Source: Nevskiaceae bacterium
Lineage (GTDB): Bacteria > Pseudomonadota > Gammaproteobacteria > Nevskiales > Nevskiaceae
DNA length: 64,000 nt
NCBI GenBank assembly: GCA_004298465.1
Contig: SCRT01000014.1
Coordinates: 1 to 64,000, forward strand
Reading direction: 5' to 3'
In this document: positions 8,809 through 16,869 of the stretch, piece by piece
Layout of the letters: every line of letters begins with the position of its first letter
Position numbering within the stretch: position 1 is the stretch's first letter
Notes under the pieces: model-generated
Database searches by the model: none
What the model was told of the DNA's origin: nothing
What the model saw: only the letters and a program-made list of their open reading frames with translations
Made by a program: the position numbers and the translations under genes

Positions 8809-9987
8809 ATGCACAGATTCGGATCGGCATGGGCCGCTCGGGCGGTATTCATCTCCGCCCTGGTCGCGGTCGTTCCGGCTCTCGCGAGCACCTCAACGCA
8901 CGGGGATCCTGCGGGCGATGCGGTCGCAATCCGCGACCTCGCCCACATCCGGGGCGTCCGGGACAATCCCCTGGTCGGATACGGTATCGTTGCCGGCTTG
9001 GCTGGGACCGGTGACAGTTCCCGCAGCCTGGAGACGTTGCAGTCGATTGCCAACACGTTGGCACGCTTCGACATCCGGGTCTCTCCTACCCAGATCAGTT
9101 CGCGCAACGTCGCATCGGTTCTGGTGACGGCAACCTTGCTGCCGTTCGTGGAGAGCGGGGACAAGCTGGACGTTAACGTGGCATCCATGGGGGATGCGCT
9201 GAGCCTCGCCGGCGGCACGCTGATGCTGGCGCCGCTGCGTGGTCCCGATGGAAAGATCTATGCCCTGGCCCAGGGCGCTCTGTCGGTGGGAGGCTTCCGT
9301 TATGACGCCTTCGGCAACCTGGTGCAGAAAAACCATCCGACAGCGGGCCAGATTCCAGGAGGGGCTACCCTCGAAATGGACGTTCCGACGCAGGTCGTCC
9401 GATCGGGGGGAACCCTGAATGTCGTGCTGGACAACCCCGACTACATCACGGCGGAACGCATAGCCAGCATCTTGTCGAGGGAATTTCCCGACGTCCAGGG
9501 CGTCGAGTTTCCGCGAGTACATGCCGTGGATGCCGCGCACGTCGCGGTGCACCTGACACCGCAGGAGCTCCGCGATCAGGTCGCAGTACTCGCCCGGATA
9601 CAGAGCACCCGTGTCGTGCCGGACGAATCCGCGCGGGTGGTGGTCAACGAGCGGACGGGTACGGTCGTCAGTGGAGGCGACGTTCGACTGGGTAAAGTCA
9701 GCGTGGCCCAGGGTGACCTCAAAGTGGATATTTCCACCGGCTATGACGTTTCCCAGCCGGTGATCCTTGGACAGGCATCCGGAAACGTCCGCTCCTTCAT
9801 AGTCCCTCAAACACAAATCCGGGTACGAGAGCCGAAGAGTGCGACGGTCAGCATGCCGTCGGGGACCTCGGTGTCCGATCTCGTAACCGCGTTGAACCGG
9901 CTCAAGGTTCCACCGCGGGACATGATTTCGATCCTTCAAGCCATCAAGCGCGCCGGCTCTCTTCACGCGCAGTTGATCATCCAGTAG
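8809..9987 (+). CDS. flgI: P-ring protein FlgI
   Basis: A protein of about 392 residues with an N-terminal signal peptide (ending near A-L-A-S) and the FlgI signature R-D-L-A-H-I-R-G-V-R-D-N-P-L-V-G-Y-G-I-V. The rest matches FlgI to its C-terminal A-S-L-H-A-Q-L-I-I-Q. It forms the periplasmic bushing around the rod. The ATG at 8809 is used here, but an in-frame GTG at 8797 overlaps the flgH stop as GTGA, the same junction used by flhA and flgH, and may be the real start. FlgA upstream is its chaperone. Confidence 0.93.
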   Translation: MHRFGSAWAARAVFISALVAVVPALASTSTHGDPAGDAVAIRDLAHIRGVRDNPLVGYGIVAGLAGTGDSSRSLETLQSIANTLARFDIRVSPTQISSRNVASVLVTATLLPFVESGDKLDVNVASMGDALSLAGGTLMLAPLRGPDGKIYALAQGALSVGGFRYDAFGNLVQKNHPTAGQIPGGATLEMDVPTQVVRSGGTLNVVLDNPDYITAERIASILSREFPDVQGVEFPRVHAVDAAHVAVHLTPQELRDQVAVLARIQSTRVVPDESARVVVNERTGTVVSGGDVRLGKVSVAQGDLKVDISTGYDVSQPVILGQASGNVRSFIVPQTQIRVREPKSATVSMPSGTSVSDLVTALNRLKVPPRDMISILQAIKRAGSLHAQLIIQ

Positions 9988-10004
9988 TCATCGGGAGACC
10001 TGCA

Positions 10005-10403
10005 TTGAGTCATCTTCCAGTTTTCGCGGTGGATGGGGCGACACTTCGGCTCGCGAACCTGGCGCTGGATGCCTATGCCCAGCGTCACCGCGTCATCTCT
10101 GAGAATATCGCCAACATCCACGCCGACGATTTCCAGCCGTTGTCGTTGAATTTCGAGCAGCAGCTGGGTGCCTTGAGGCGTGCCGTCAAAGACGGTGTTC
10201 CGGACACCGTGATCGACCGCCTGGTGGGGCAGGTCCATCCGTATGCGGTGGAAACGCAGAGTGCCGCCCAGCCTTCACGGCCATCGGAGCGCCTGGACGA
10301 TCAGATGACCGCATTGGTTTTCAATACCCTCAACTACGAGTCGATGCTGACCGCCGTCGGGCGGATGGAATCGATCTATCGACTGGCCATCACCGGGAGC
10401 TGA
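10005..10403 (+). CDS. flgB: Proximal rod protein FlgB
   Basis: A 132-residue axial protein with the N-terminal segment V-I-S-E-N-I-A-N-I-H-A-D-D-F (the usual NIAN motif) and the C-terminal N-T-L-N-Y-E-S-M-L-T-A-V helix typical of FlgB. The start is a TTG at 10005 with a GGGAG ribosome site. It is followed by flgC and fliE, the standard flgB-flgC-fliE module of the proximal rod that plugs into the MS ring. Confidence 0.88.
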   Translation: MSHLPVFAVDGATLRLANLALDAYAQRHRVISENIANIHADDFQPLSLNFEQQLGALRRAVKDGVPDTVIDRLVGQVHPYAVETQSAAQPSRPSERLDDQMTALVFNTLNYESMLTAVGRMESIYRLAITGS

Positions 10404-10407
10404 GATC

Positions 10408-10869
10408 ATGTCGTCCGCCTATGGAGATTTGCTTGCCATCAGTGCCGCCGGGATGCGGGTGGAACGTACGCGACTGGAAGTGGCCTCCGACAATCTGGCA
10501 AATACCAACGCAGTCACCGGGCGCGGGGGAGAGCCGTTCCGTCCACTCCGCGTGATCGTCCATGCCGATGCCGCTGAAGCTTCCCCGCCCGCCGATGGGG
10601 CCATGGCACGGTCAATCGATCCGATGGCCTTGCAGGGCCCGAGCGCCGTCGACGTCGTCCCGGTGGCAACCGAGCCTTCCGTCCAGTACGACCCTGGAAA
10701 TCCGCTGGCCGACGGGCATGGAATGGTCCAGGTGTCGCAGATCAATCCGGTTGAAGAGATGATGACCATGATGAGCGCAGTCCGTGCCTACGAGGCAAAT
10801 GTCAGGGCGATGAACGCAGCGAAGTCCATCGCGTTGAGGGCACTCGAGATAGGGAGCACCTCCGCATGA
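10408..10869 (+). CDS. flgC: Proximal rod protein FlgC
   Basis: A 153-residue protein with S-A-A-G-M-R-V-E-R-T-R-L-E-V-A-S-D-N-L-A-N at the N-terminus and V-N-P-V/I-N-P-V-E-E-M-type and A-V-R-A-Y-E-A-N-V-R-A-M-N-A-A-K at the C-terminus, all diagnostic for FlgC. It is slightly longer than the usual 134-140 residues; the extra length is a Pro/Ala-rich stretch around residue 55. Its stop overlaps the fliE start as ATGA. Confidence 0.92.
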   Translation: MSSAYGDLLAISAAGMRVERTRLEVASDNLANTNAVTGRGGEPFRPLRVIVHADAAEASPPADGAMARSIDPMALQGPSAVDVVPVATEPSVQYDPGNPLADGHGMVQVSQINPVEEMMTMMSAVRAYEANVRAMNAAKSIALRALEIGSTSA

Positions 10870-11174
10870 GCATCAGTGTCACGCCCGTCACGCCACCGAT
10901 CGCCGCCAGCGCCGGCGAAGTCAGCCTGCCTGCGCCGGCCGCATCCGGGGCCAGAGCGGATTTCTCCGATTGGCTGGGCAAGTCGATCGGCCAGGTGAGC
11001 GAGAGTGTCCAGGACGCCGATCAGGCGGTTCGCAACCTGGCGCTAGGCCAGGCCGAGAGCCTGCCGCAAGTGATGCTGGCCATCGAGAACGCACGCGAGT
11101 CGGTTGCCCTGATGGTGCAGATTCGAGATCGGGTCGTTTCGGCTTATCAGGCGCTGATGCAGATGCAGATCTGA
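10866..11174 (+). CDS. fliE: MS-ring/rod adaptor FliE
   Basis: A 102-residue protein ending N-A-R-E-S-V-A-L-M-V-Q-I-R-D-R-V-V-S-A-Y-Q, close to the FliE consensus (the A-Y-Q-E-I-M-type C-terminus, here A-Y-Q-A-L-M-Q-M-Q-I). FliE is the first rod-like subunit exported and joins the rod to FliF. It overlaps flgC by four bases and precedes fliF, the conserved fliE-fliF order. Confidence 0.9.
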   Translation: MSISVTPVTPPIAASAGEVSLPAPAASGARADFSDWLGKSIGQVSESVQDADQAVRNLALGQAESLPQVMLAIENARESVALMVQIRDRVVSAYQALMQMQI

Positions 11175-11242
11175 GGTGATGGTTCGTCGATGCGTCGTGG
11201 CATTCATGATCGTCCGCCTTGGGCGGGAACCGGGAGGCACAG

Positions 11243-12670
11243 GTGGTAACGCTGGTTGAACGCTGGAAAGAGCTTGAGCGGCGCTGGCAGATCGGAATCG
11301 TTGCCGGCATCGTCATCGTTCTGATTTCCGGAGCCGTCCTCGCGATGCTCTACACCGGTCCTCGCTACGAGGCATTGGTGCCGGGGAGTGCCGGTGATGA
11401 GGCGGCTTCCACGATCGCCATGCTTGAGAATCTCGGGGTCCCCTACCGGGTGGATCCTGGCTCCGGGGATGTTCAGGTACGTTCCGATGACAAGGGCCGT
11501 ATTCAAACCCTGCTGGCGAAACGGGGATTCTCGTTGACGTTGCCGCCCGGATTCAGCCTGTTCGACAAGGGTGATTTCGGAATGACCGAATTCACCGAAC
11601 ACATCAACTACGAACGGGCTCTGGAAGGTGAATTGACGCGTACCGTGATGGCGCTCGACGAAGTCCGCTTCACCCGGATCCATCTCGTTCTTCCGGAAAA
11701 AAGCCTGTTCCGCGATGATCGGCAAACCCCGAAGGCATCGGTCCTGATCGCGTTGAAGCCCGGACGCCGGTTGTCCACATTGCAGATAGGCGGCATCCAG
11801 CGCTTGATCGCTTCCGCGGTTCCCGGCCTGCAGCCCAAGGAAGTTTCGATACACGACGATGATGGTGTCGACCTGGCGGGCGGGACGACGGACGGCGGAC
11901 TCAGTTCGGCACGTGTCACCCAGGAAGTCGGGGCCGAAACCGCCGTGGAAGATCATCTGACATTGAAGGCCGATGAGGTGCTGGCTCAGATGTTTCCAGC
12001 TGGCGGTTTCAATGTTTCGGTCAGCGCCACGCTCGAGCAGGCCCACACGGTCAGCACGCGCGAAGAAGTGCTGCCAACCGGGCGCGGTTCCGGTGCCGTA
12101 TCACGGATATCGACATCGACGCCGGATGCCAATTCGGTCGATATGCTGCGCCGCGCCGCTTCGGGAGACAAGCATGCCGCCAGCGATGGACCCAAGCCTC
12201 CGACGGAGTTTGATGTCCTCTACCAGATCGGGCATCTGACGGAACACTCGGAACGCGGTCCTGGTGCGATCGCCCGCTTGTCGGTGGGAGCCTTGATCCC
12301 CGACCCCTCGATAGCGCATGTGACGATCGAACAGGTGCGCGATCTGTTGGGCGCGGCACTGGGCATCGACGCCAGCCGCGGAGATCGGCTTGCCGTGTAT
12401 GTGGCAACTCCTGGCAAGGGCCAGGATACGGAGGAATCCCCCGGCACGGGCTTGCAGCCAGTCAAACCGGTGTTGCGCCCCTCGACGAGCCTCACGCCCT
12501 ACGAGTCGCTGTCGTGGAGGAACCTGTTGCTCTTTTCGGGCATATCGATTTGCATCTGCCTCCTCGCTCTCGTGTTGTGGTTCGAGTTCAGGAGAGGACG
12601 GATCCGCGATCTTACTCAGGAAGAGCGTGAAGCCCTGCTGGGACAGATCAAGGCGTGGCTGAAGGCATGA
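11243..12670 (+). CDS. fliF: MS-ring protein FliF with a shortened cytoplasmic tail
   Basis: A 475-residue FliF. The first membrane helix is at about residues 17-36, followed by the ring-building motifs including F-D-K-G-D-F-G-M-T-E-F, and the second membrane helix at about 428-448. Only some 26 residues follow the second helix, against roughly 85 in the Salmonella protein. They read R-I-R-D-L-T-Q-E-E-R-E-A-L-L-G-Q-I-K-A-W-L-K, resembling the minimal FliG-binding helix. GTG at 11243 was chosen because of the GGGAGG site before it; an in-frame TTG at 11219 is possible. Its stop overlaps the FliG-like gene. Confidence 0.93.
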   Translation: MVTLVERWKELERRWQIGIVAGIVIVLISGAVLAMLYTGPRYEALVPGSAGDEAASTIAMLENLGVPYRVDPGSGDVQVRSDDKGRIQTLLAKRGFSLTLPPGFSLFDKGDFGMTEFTEHINYERALEGELTRTVMALDEVRFTRIHLVLPEKSLFRDDRQTPKASVLIALKPGRRLSTLQIGGIQRLIASAVPGLQPKEVSIHDDDGVDLAGGTTDGGLSSARVTQEVGAETAVEDHLTLKADEVLAQMFPAGGFNVSVSATLEQAHTVSTREEVLPTGRGSGAVSRISTSTPDANSVDMLRRAASGDKHAASDGPKPPTEFDVLYQIGHLTEHSERGPGAIARLSVGALIPDPSIAHVTIEQVRDLLGAALGIDASRGDRLAVYVATPGKGQDTEESPGTGLQPVKPVLRPSTSLTPYESLSWRNLLLFSGISICICLLALVLWFEFRRGRIRDLTQEEREALLGQIKAWLKA

Positions 12671-13194
12671 GTACCGATCTTTCGCTGAAAACTGCGCAAC
12701 CGGCCAAATGTGCCGCGTTGCATATAGCGGCACTTTCCGCACGTGACCGGGCGTGGATCATCACACGCCTCCGCGCCGGGGAACTGAAGCAGCTGGCCCC
12801 GTATCTCGAGGAACTGAAGCGGATACACCCGGGTGATCTGCGGATTGCACTGGATGCAATCCAGGATGGTCTTCCGGAGACTCGATCCGAGGATCCCGAC
12901 GAAACCGGGAAGCCGGCGGATCGATCCGGACTTGGGGCAATCAGGAACGCAAGCAGCGCCGATTTGCGGGCGGTGAGATCGGAACTGCCGGCGGCCGCGG
13001 GTGTCATGTTGGACCGCCTTCTGGCTTCGAATCCGGAGGTCGATGGGAAAGAGGCCGCGGATCAGGAGGGGGTACGCCGTCGGAATTATTCGACATTGCT
13101 GGCAGCAGTCGTCGAAGAACGGCTCGCCGACGGTAGCCCCGGTAGACGGGCATCCTTCGAAGCGCTTCTGCAACGACCTGTACTTCGTACTTGA
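12667..13194 (+). CDS. Short FliG-like protein (N-terminal domain only)
   Basis: The 175-residue product begins (after 12 residues) with K-C-A-A-L-H-I-A-A-L-S-A-R-D-R-A followed by L-R-A-G-E-L-K-Q-L. This lines up with the FliG N-terminal pattern (K-A-A-I-L-L-x-x-L-G-x-x-x-A, L-x-x-x-E-V-x-x-L). The middle and C-terminal FliG domains, including the charged torque helix that contacts the stator, are absent; FliG is normally about 330 residues. Position between fliF and fliH is that of fliG. The ATGA overlap with fliF indicates coupled expression. If correct, it would link FliF to the SpoA proteins without torque generation. Sequence similarity alone is weak; position carries much of the call. 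Confidence 0.5.
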   Translation: MSTDLSLKTAQPAKCAALHIAALSARDRAWIITRLRAGELKQLAPYLEELKRIHPGDLRIALDAIQDGLPETRSEDPDETGKPADRSGLGAIRNASSADLRAVRSELPAAAGVMLDRLLASNPEVDGKEAADQEGVRRRNYSTLLAAVVEERLADGSPGRRASFEALLQRPVLRT

Positions 13195-13211
13195 GCAAAC
13201 TTGGGGACCGG

Positions 13212-13949
13212 ATGAAGCATCAGTCGAATGGGGGATCCAGAGCAGCCGTCCTGTTACGGCTACCCTCCATCGCACCTGTTCCGGTTGCCTTGCCAAGCAT
13301 GAAGCCGGATCCCGTCGAGAAGACCGGACTTGCCGTCGCGGCAGGGGCTTCCCCCGAGTCGACACTGCCCCAAAGCGCGCTGGATGAGCTCGAAGCCCTG
13401 CGGCATCAAGCCCGTTCCGAAGGCTTCGAGTGCGGACGCCAGGAGGGTGAGGCTGCCAGTCGCACCGAGTATGAGGCGCACATCGCGCGTCTCGGCGATT
13501 TGCTGGAATCCGTAAAGCGCCAGCGGGACGACATGCTGGGCGACCTGGAAGACGACATCGCTGCCCTGGCATTCGAAGTTGCCACCGCGCTGATCGGCGA
13601 CCATGCCGTCGAGCGCCGTGTCCTGCAGTTGCGCGTCGAACAGGTGGTGGCCGAGCGGGTCGGTATGGAGCCGCTTGCCGTGCGCGTCGCTCCCGAGGAC
13701 GTCGACGCGGTTACTGCCGCATTGAGCCACACGCACGAGGGCGATGCCCCGGGTCTCCGGGTCCTCCCGGATCCGTCGATCGTGATCGGAGGATGCGTCA
13801 TCGAGTTTCAGTCCGAGCAACTCGATCACCGTCTGGGTCTTCAACTGGGCAAATTGCGAGACATTTTCCTGAACGCGCGGGCGGCATCGTCAGGTCGGGG
13901 CGCGGTAATCCACGACGGCGATGCCGACCGCAGTGTGGCGAAGTCATGA
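13212..13949 (+). CDS. fliH: Export ATPase regulator FliH
   Basis: The roughly 245-residue product has a Pro-rich N-terminus, a central helical region with G-F-E-C-G-R-Q-E-G-E (the FliH G-x-x-x-G-type stretch) and a C-terminal part with I-A-A-L-A-F-E-V-A-T-A-L-I-G and R-V-L-P-D-P-S-I-V-I-G-G-C-V-I-E-F, both typical of FliH/SctL. It forms the peripheral stalk that holds FliI at the export gate. The ATG at 13212 has a GGGGA site; a TTG at 13191 overlapping the upstream stop is an alternative. Its stop overlaps the fliI ATG. Confidence 0.82.
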   Translation: MKHQSNGGSRAAVLLRLPSIAPVPVALPSMKPDPVEKTGLAVAAGASPESTLPQSALDELEALRHQARSEGFECGRQEGEAASRTEYEAHIARLGDLLESVKRQRDDMLGDLEDDIAALAFEVATALIGDHAVERRVLQLRVEQVVAERVGMEPLAVRVAPEDVDAVTAALSHTHEGDAPGLRVLPDPSIVIGGCVIEFQSEQLDHRLGLQLGKLRDIFLNARAASSGRGAVIHDGDADRSVAKS

Positions 13950-15268
13950 TTCCGACGACGCAACGATATGTCCAGGCCGTACGGGCCGCGAGGCCGTTCG
14001 ACCGCGTGGGAACTGTTCGTAATTGCGTCGGCACCATCGTTTCAGCCATGGGGCCACGGGCATCGTTGGGTGAGCTGTGCCGGATCCTCCCTGGATCGGG
14101 AACGAGCATCGATGCCGAAGTCGTCGGCTTCCGCGAAAACGAGCTGCTGCTGATGCCGTTCGATGAACTGATTGGCATCGGCCCGGGCGACAAGGTCGTG
14201 GCCTGCGGAGAGACCATCGCGCTTCCCCCGGCCGAAACGCTGCTGGGCACGGCGGTGGATGCGCTGGCGCGACCACTCGGCCAAGGCGCGAATCCGATAC
14301 CGCATGGTGATACGGCGCCAAAGCTGACGGTGCCAAATCCATTGAAACGGGCCCGGATCAAGCAGATTTTCCATACCGGCGTCCGATCGATAGATGGATT
14401 GCTGACAGTGGGGGTCGGCCAGCGCATCGGAATATTCTCCGGGAGCGGAGTTGGCAAAAGCTCCCTGCTGGGCATGATCGCGCGGGGAAGCATGGCCGAT
14501 GTCAATGTCATTGCCTTGATCGGTGAACGAGGCCGCGAGGTACGCGAATTCATCGAAGATCATCTGGCAGATGGTTTGCAGAAGTCGGTGGTCGTGGTCG
14601 CCACATCGGATCAAAGTCCATTGATGCGGGTCCAGGCGGCCGCTACCGCCACGTCGATCGCCAGCCAGTTCCGGAGTCGCGGACGCCATGTCGCCCTGTT
14701 TCTTGATTCCCTTACTCGATATGCGATGGCCAAGCGCGAGATCGGGCTGTCGGTCGGTGAACCGCCGACAGCACGTGGGTATACTCCGAGCGTCTTCAGC
14801 GCCCTTCCGCGACTGCTCGAGCAAGCCGGCATGTCGGAAGACGCAAGCGGGGGATCGATTACCGGAATCTACACGGTGCTGGTCGAGGGCGACGACTTGA
14901 ACGAGCCTCTTTCCGATCATGCGAGGGCGATTCTGGATGGCCATATCGTGCTTTCGCGAACCATCGCAGGGCGCGGGATCTATCCGGCGGTCGATCTGAT
15001 CGCGAGTATCAGCCGCGTCATGCCACAGCTGATCCCGCCGGAAGATCAGCGCCTCGTCTCAGAGGTCCGATCCATCTTCGCGATGCTGGCCGAGTCCAAG
15101 GATGCTATCGATCTTGGCGTATACCAATCCGGATCCAACCCCGCGCTGGATCGCGCACTCGACCTTTCGCCCAAACTCGAAAAATGGATGACGCAGGCTC
15201 CGGGTGAGCGGGAAGATCGTGCAGCCGCACTATCAGAGTTGCGCCTGCTCATGAGTCAGGCCGCATGA
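13946..15268 (+). CDS. fliI: Flagellum-specific ATPase FliI
   Basis: A 440-residue F1-beta-like ATPase. Walker A is S-G-S-G-V-G-K-S-S (Lys171), followed by A-L-I-G-E-R-G-R-E-V-R-E-F-I and the Walker B region H-V-A-L-F-L-D-S-L-T-R. The G-E-P-P-T-A-R-G-Y-x-P-S-V-F block is the FliI/SctN family signature. It forms a hexamer beneath the FlhA ring that unfolds and releases substrates. All catalytic elements are intact, so the export engine appears functional. ATG at 13946 overlaps the fliH TGA; the stop overlaps the fliJ ATG. Confidence 0.96.
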   Translation: MIPTTQRYVQAVRAARPFDRVGTVRNCVGTIVSAMGPRASLGELCRILPGSGTSIDAEVVGFRENELLLMPFDELIGIGPGDKVVACGETIALPPAETLLGTAVDALARPLGQGANPIPHGDTAPKLTVPNPLKRARIKQIFHTGVRSIDGLLTVGVGQRIGIFSGSGVGKSSLLGMIARGSMADVNVIALIGERGREVREFIEDHLADGLQKSVVVVATSDQSPLMRVQAAATATSIASQFRSRGRHVALFLDSLTRYAMAKREIGLSVGEPPTARGYTPSVFSALPRLLEQAGMSEDASGGSITGIYTVLVEGDDLNEPLSDHARAILDGHIVLSRTIAGRGIYPAVDLIASISRVMPQLIPPEDQRLVSEVRSIFAMLAESKDAIDLGVYQSGSNPALDRALDLSPKLEKWMTQAPGEREDRAAALSELRLLMSQAA

Positions 15269-15726
15269 ACACCTCAGCTGCCAGACAGCGGCAACGCGCC
15301 CTCGATCTCTTGTCGCTGAAGACGCGAATCGACTGCGGTCGCCTGGCAAGAGAATTGGGATTCCTTGAGGACGACAGAATCCGAAAACTCGCGATACTTG
15401 GCGAGGCGCGACGGGTGCACAACGCGGGCAATGAAACCTTGCGGAGCCGGCTAGTGGCGGGGGCGAATGTCGATGTCGCGGTGCTCGAGGCTTCCCTGAT
15501 GACGATGTATCGGCTCGCCGACGTTGTTGTCAAGCACCAGCGTCACTACGATGATGCGGCGACAGCCTGCGAATCCAAGCGCTCCGCCGTCGTACAGGCT
15601 CTGACACGGCAAAGCCGGCTGGATATCTTGCGTGATGACGCTAGGCGCCTCCAGTCCGCCGAGGCGGCTAGACGAGCCGGGGATCGAATCGAGACGCTCT
15701 GGTTGCAGAAGGGGAGATCCCCGTGA
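15265..15726 (+). CDS. fliJ: FliJ-like export chaperone/stalk protein
   Basis: A 153-residue, highly charged, helical protein without membrane segments, overlapping fliI by four bases. FliJ proteins are short antiparallel coiled coils that act as the central stalk of the FliI hexamer and vary greatly in sequence; identification rests on length, predicted helical character and position. Its stop overlaps the GTG start of the next gene. Confidence 0.7.
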   Translation: MNTSAARQRQRALDLLSLKTRIDCGRLARELGFLEDDRIRKLAILGEARRVHNAGNETLRSRLVAGANVDVAVLEASLMTMYRLADVVVKHQRHYDDAATACESKRSAVVQALTRQSRLDILRDDARRLQSAEAARRAGDRIETLWLQKGRSP

Positions 15727-16451
15727 TCGCCCCATCTCCATCTAGCGTGGGCCAGACCCTGCAAGGGACCTCCCAACGTTTCTCCAATCTGACTCTGCGG
15801 AGCTGGGAGTCCGCCTTCGATCGTCTCTTCCAGGCAAAGCTCGCCAGCCAGCATCCGAGCGCGCCGGACGGGGAAGGGGGAGCGGCGTCCCTATCATCGG
15901 AAACGCATGCGGCTTGGTTGCCATCTCATCAGGATGGGGCATTGCTTCAAGCGGTCTCCCGTGGCAGCGAGGGATCGACGGATGCCCCCATGGATGGCAG
16001 CGCCGGCAATGATGCGGGAGCGGAGTGGCAAGTTGACGCAGGACAAGAGCGCTTGCCGGCACTGCCGAATGCTCCTGCTCGGGATGCAATGTCGGGACTG
16101 GATGGTGATGCGCACGACGTTGCAGAAGAAGGGAATGGCATCGATGACCTCGACCCTTCTATCCGAGCCGAGGTCGATCCTCCCCGAAACGCGCAGCCCA
16201 ACACGAGCAGCGCCACATTCTTCGTTGATGGCGTTCGGGCCGAGCTCTACGTGCGTAACCAGGCGATCCCGGACAACCTGGCGGATCAGCTTGCCTCACT
16301 GGTTCGGCGGGAGCATCCCCAGCGTGGCCGCGGTTCCTTGAAGCTGGTCTTGAACGGTGTCAGCCATCATTACCCAGCCGATGAGCCTCAAACAGATGGC
16401 CTCACCCACTCGAATCGATCCAAAATCCTGCAGCCTAGGGAAGGAAATTAA
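15723..16451 (+). CDS. Putative hook-length control protein at the fliK position
   Basis: The 242-residue product is Ser/Gly/Asp-rich and low in structure for most of its length, with a short ordered segment near residues 165-220 (A-E-L-Y-V-R-N-Q and L-K-L-V-L-N-G-V-S). It lies between fliJ and flgD, where fliK usually sits, and a disordered N-terminal part is typical of FliK rulers. The usual C-terminal hook-switch pattern (L-x-L-x-P-x-x-L-G-x-V) is not clearly visible, so the call is by context. The GTG start overlaps fliJ. Confidence 0.5.
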   Translation: MIAPSPSSVGQTLQGTSQRFSNLTLRSWESAFDRLFQAKLASQHPSAPDGEGGAASLSSETHAAWLPSHQDGALLQAVSRGSEGSTDAPMDGSAGNDAGAEWQVDAGQERLPALPNAPARDAMSGLDGDAHDVAEEGNGIDDLDPSIRAEVDPPRNAQPNTSSATFFVDGVRAELYVRNQAIPDNLADQLASLVRREHPQRGRGSLKLVLNGVSHHYPADEPQTDGLTHSNRSKILQPREGN

Positions 16452-16453
16452 CC

Positions 16454-16864
16454 ATGTCAGTCAATGCATTGGGATCCGTCGTGGGGAGCGGAGTCGGTCC
16501 GGCCCAGTCAACCGGATTGAAGGAGAGCGACTTCATTCGATTGTTCCTCACCCAGCTCACGTTCCAGGATCCCCTGAATCCGGTCGACAATCAGCAGTTC
16601 CTGGCGCAATTGGCGCAGTTCACGACGATCCAGCAGTTGCAAACGCTGAGCGACAACATCATGGGCGAGCTCGAAGTGCAGGCTTCGACCCAAGCTGTCG
16701 GGCTGCTTGGCCATACGGTGCAAGTAACCCAGAGTGGCCAGGACGTCGTCGGAACGGTTACGACGGTCCAGTTCCAGGGTGGCCAGCCCACGCTGTCGCT
16801 TCAAAAGAGCGACGGTACGGAATTGACCGATGTCACACCCTCTCAAATCACACTCGTACGGTGA
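16454..16864 (+). CDS. flgD: Hook-cap protein FlgD (short form)
   Basis: A 136-residue protein holding the conserved FlgD N-terminal region: F-I-R-L-F-L-T-Q-L-T-F-Q-D-P-L-N-P-V-D-N-Q-type sequence followed by F-L-A-Q-L-A-Q-F-T-T-I-Q-Q-L. The C-terminal Ig-like/tudor part seen in the 232-residue Salmonella protein is mostly missing; short forms of similar length exist in other bacteria. FlgD caps the growing hook and lets FlgE polymerise. It directly precedes flgE. Confidence 0.9.
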   Translation: MSVNALGSVVGSGVGPAQSTGLKESDFIRLFLTQLTFQDPLNPVDNQQFLAQLAQFTTIQQLQTLSDNIMGELEVQASTQAVGLLGHTVQVTQSGQDVVGTVTTVQFQGGQPTLSLQKSDGTELTDVTPSQITLVR

Positions 16865-16869
16865 GCCTC

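Noticed and set aside
5669-10403. Missing flgJ in the rod gene block as a deletion
   Set aside because: flgJ is often placed next to flgK, which is not in the window; absence here cannot be interpreted without the upstream sequence.
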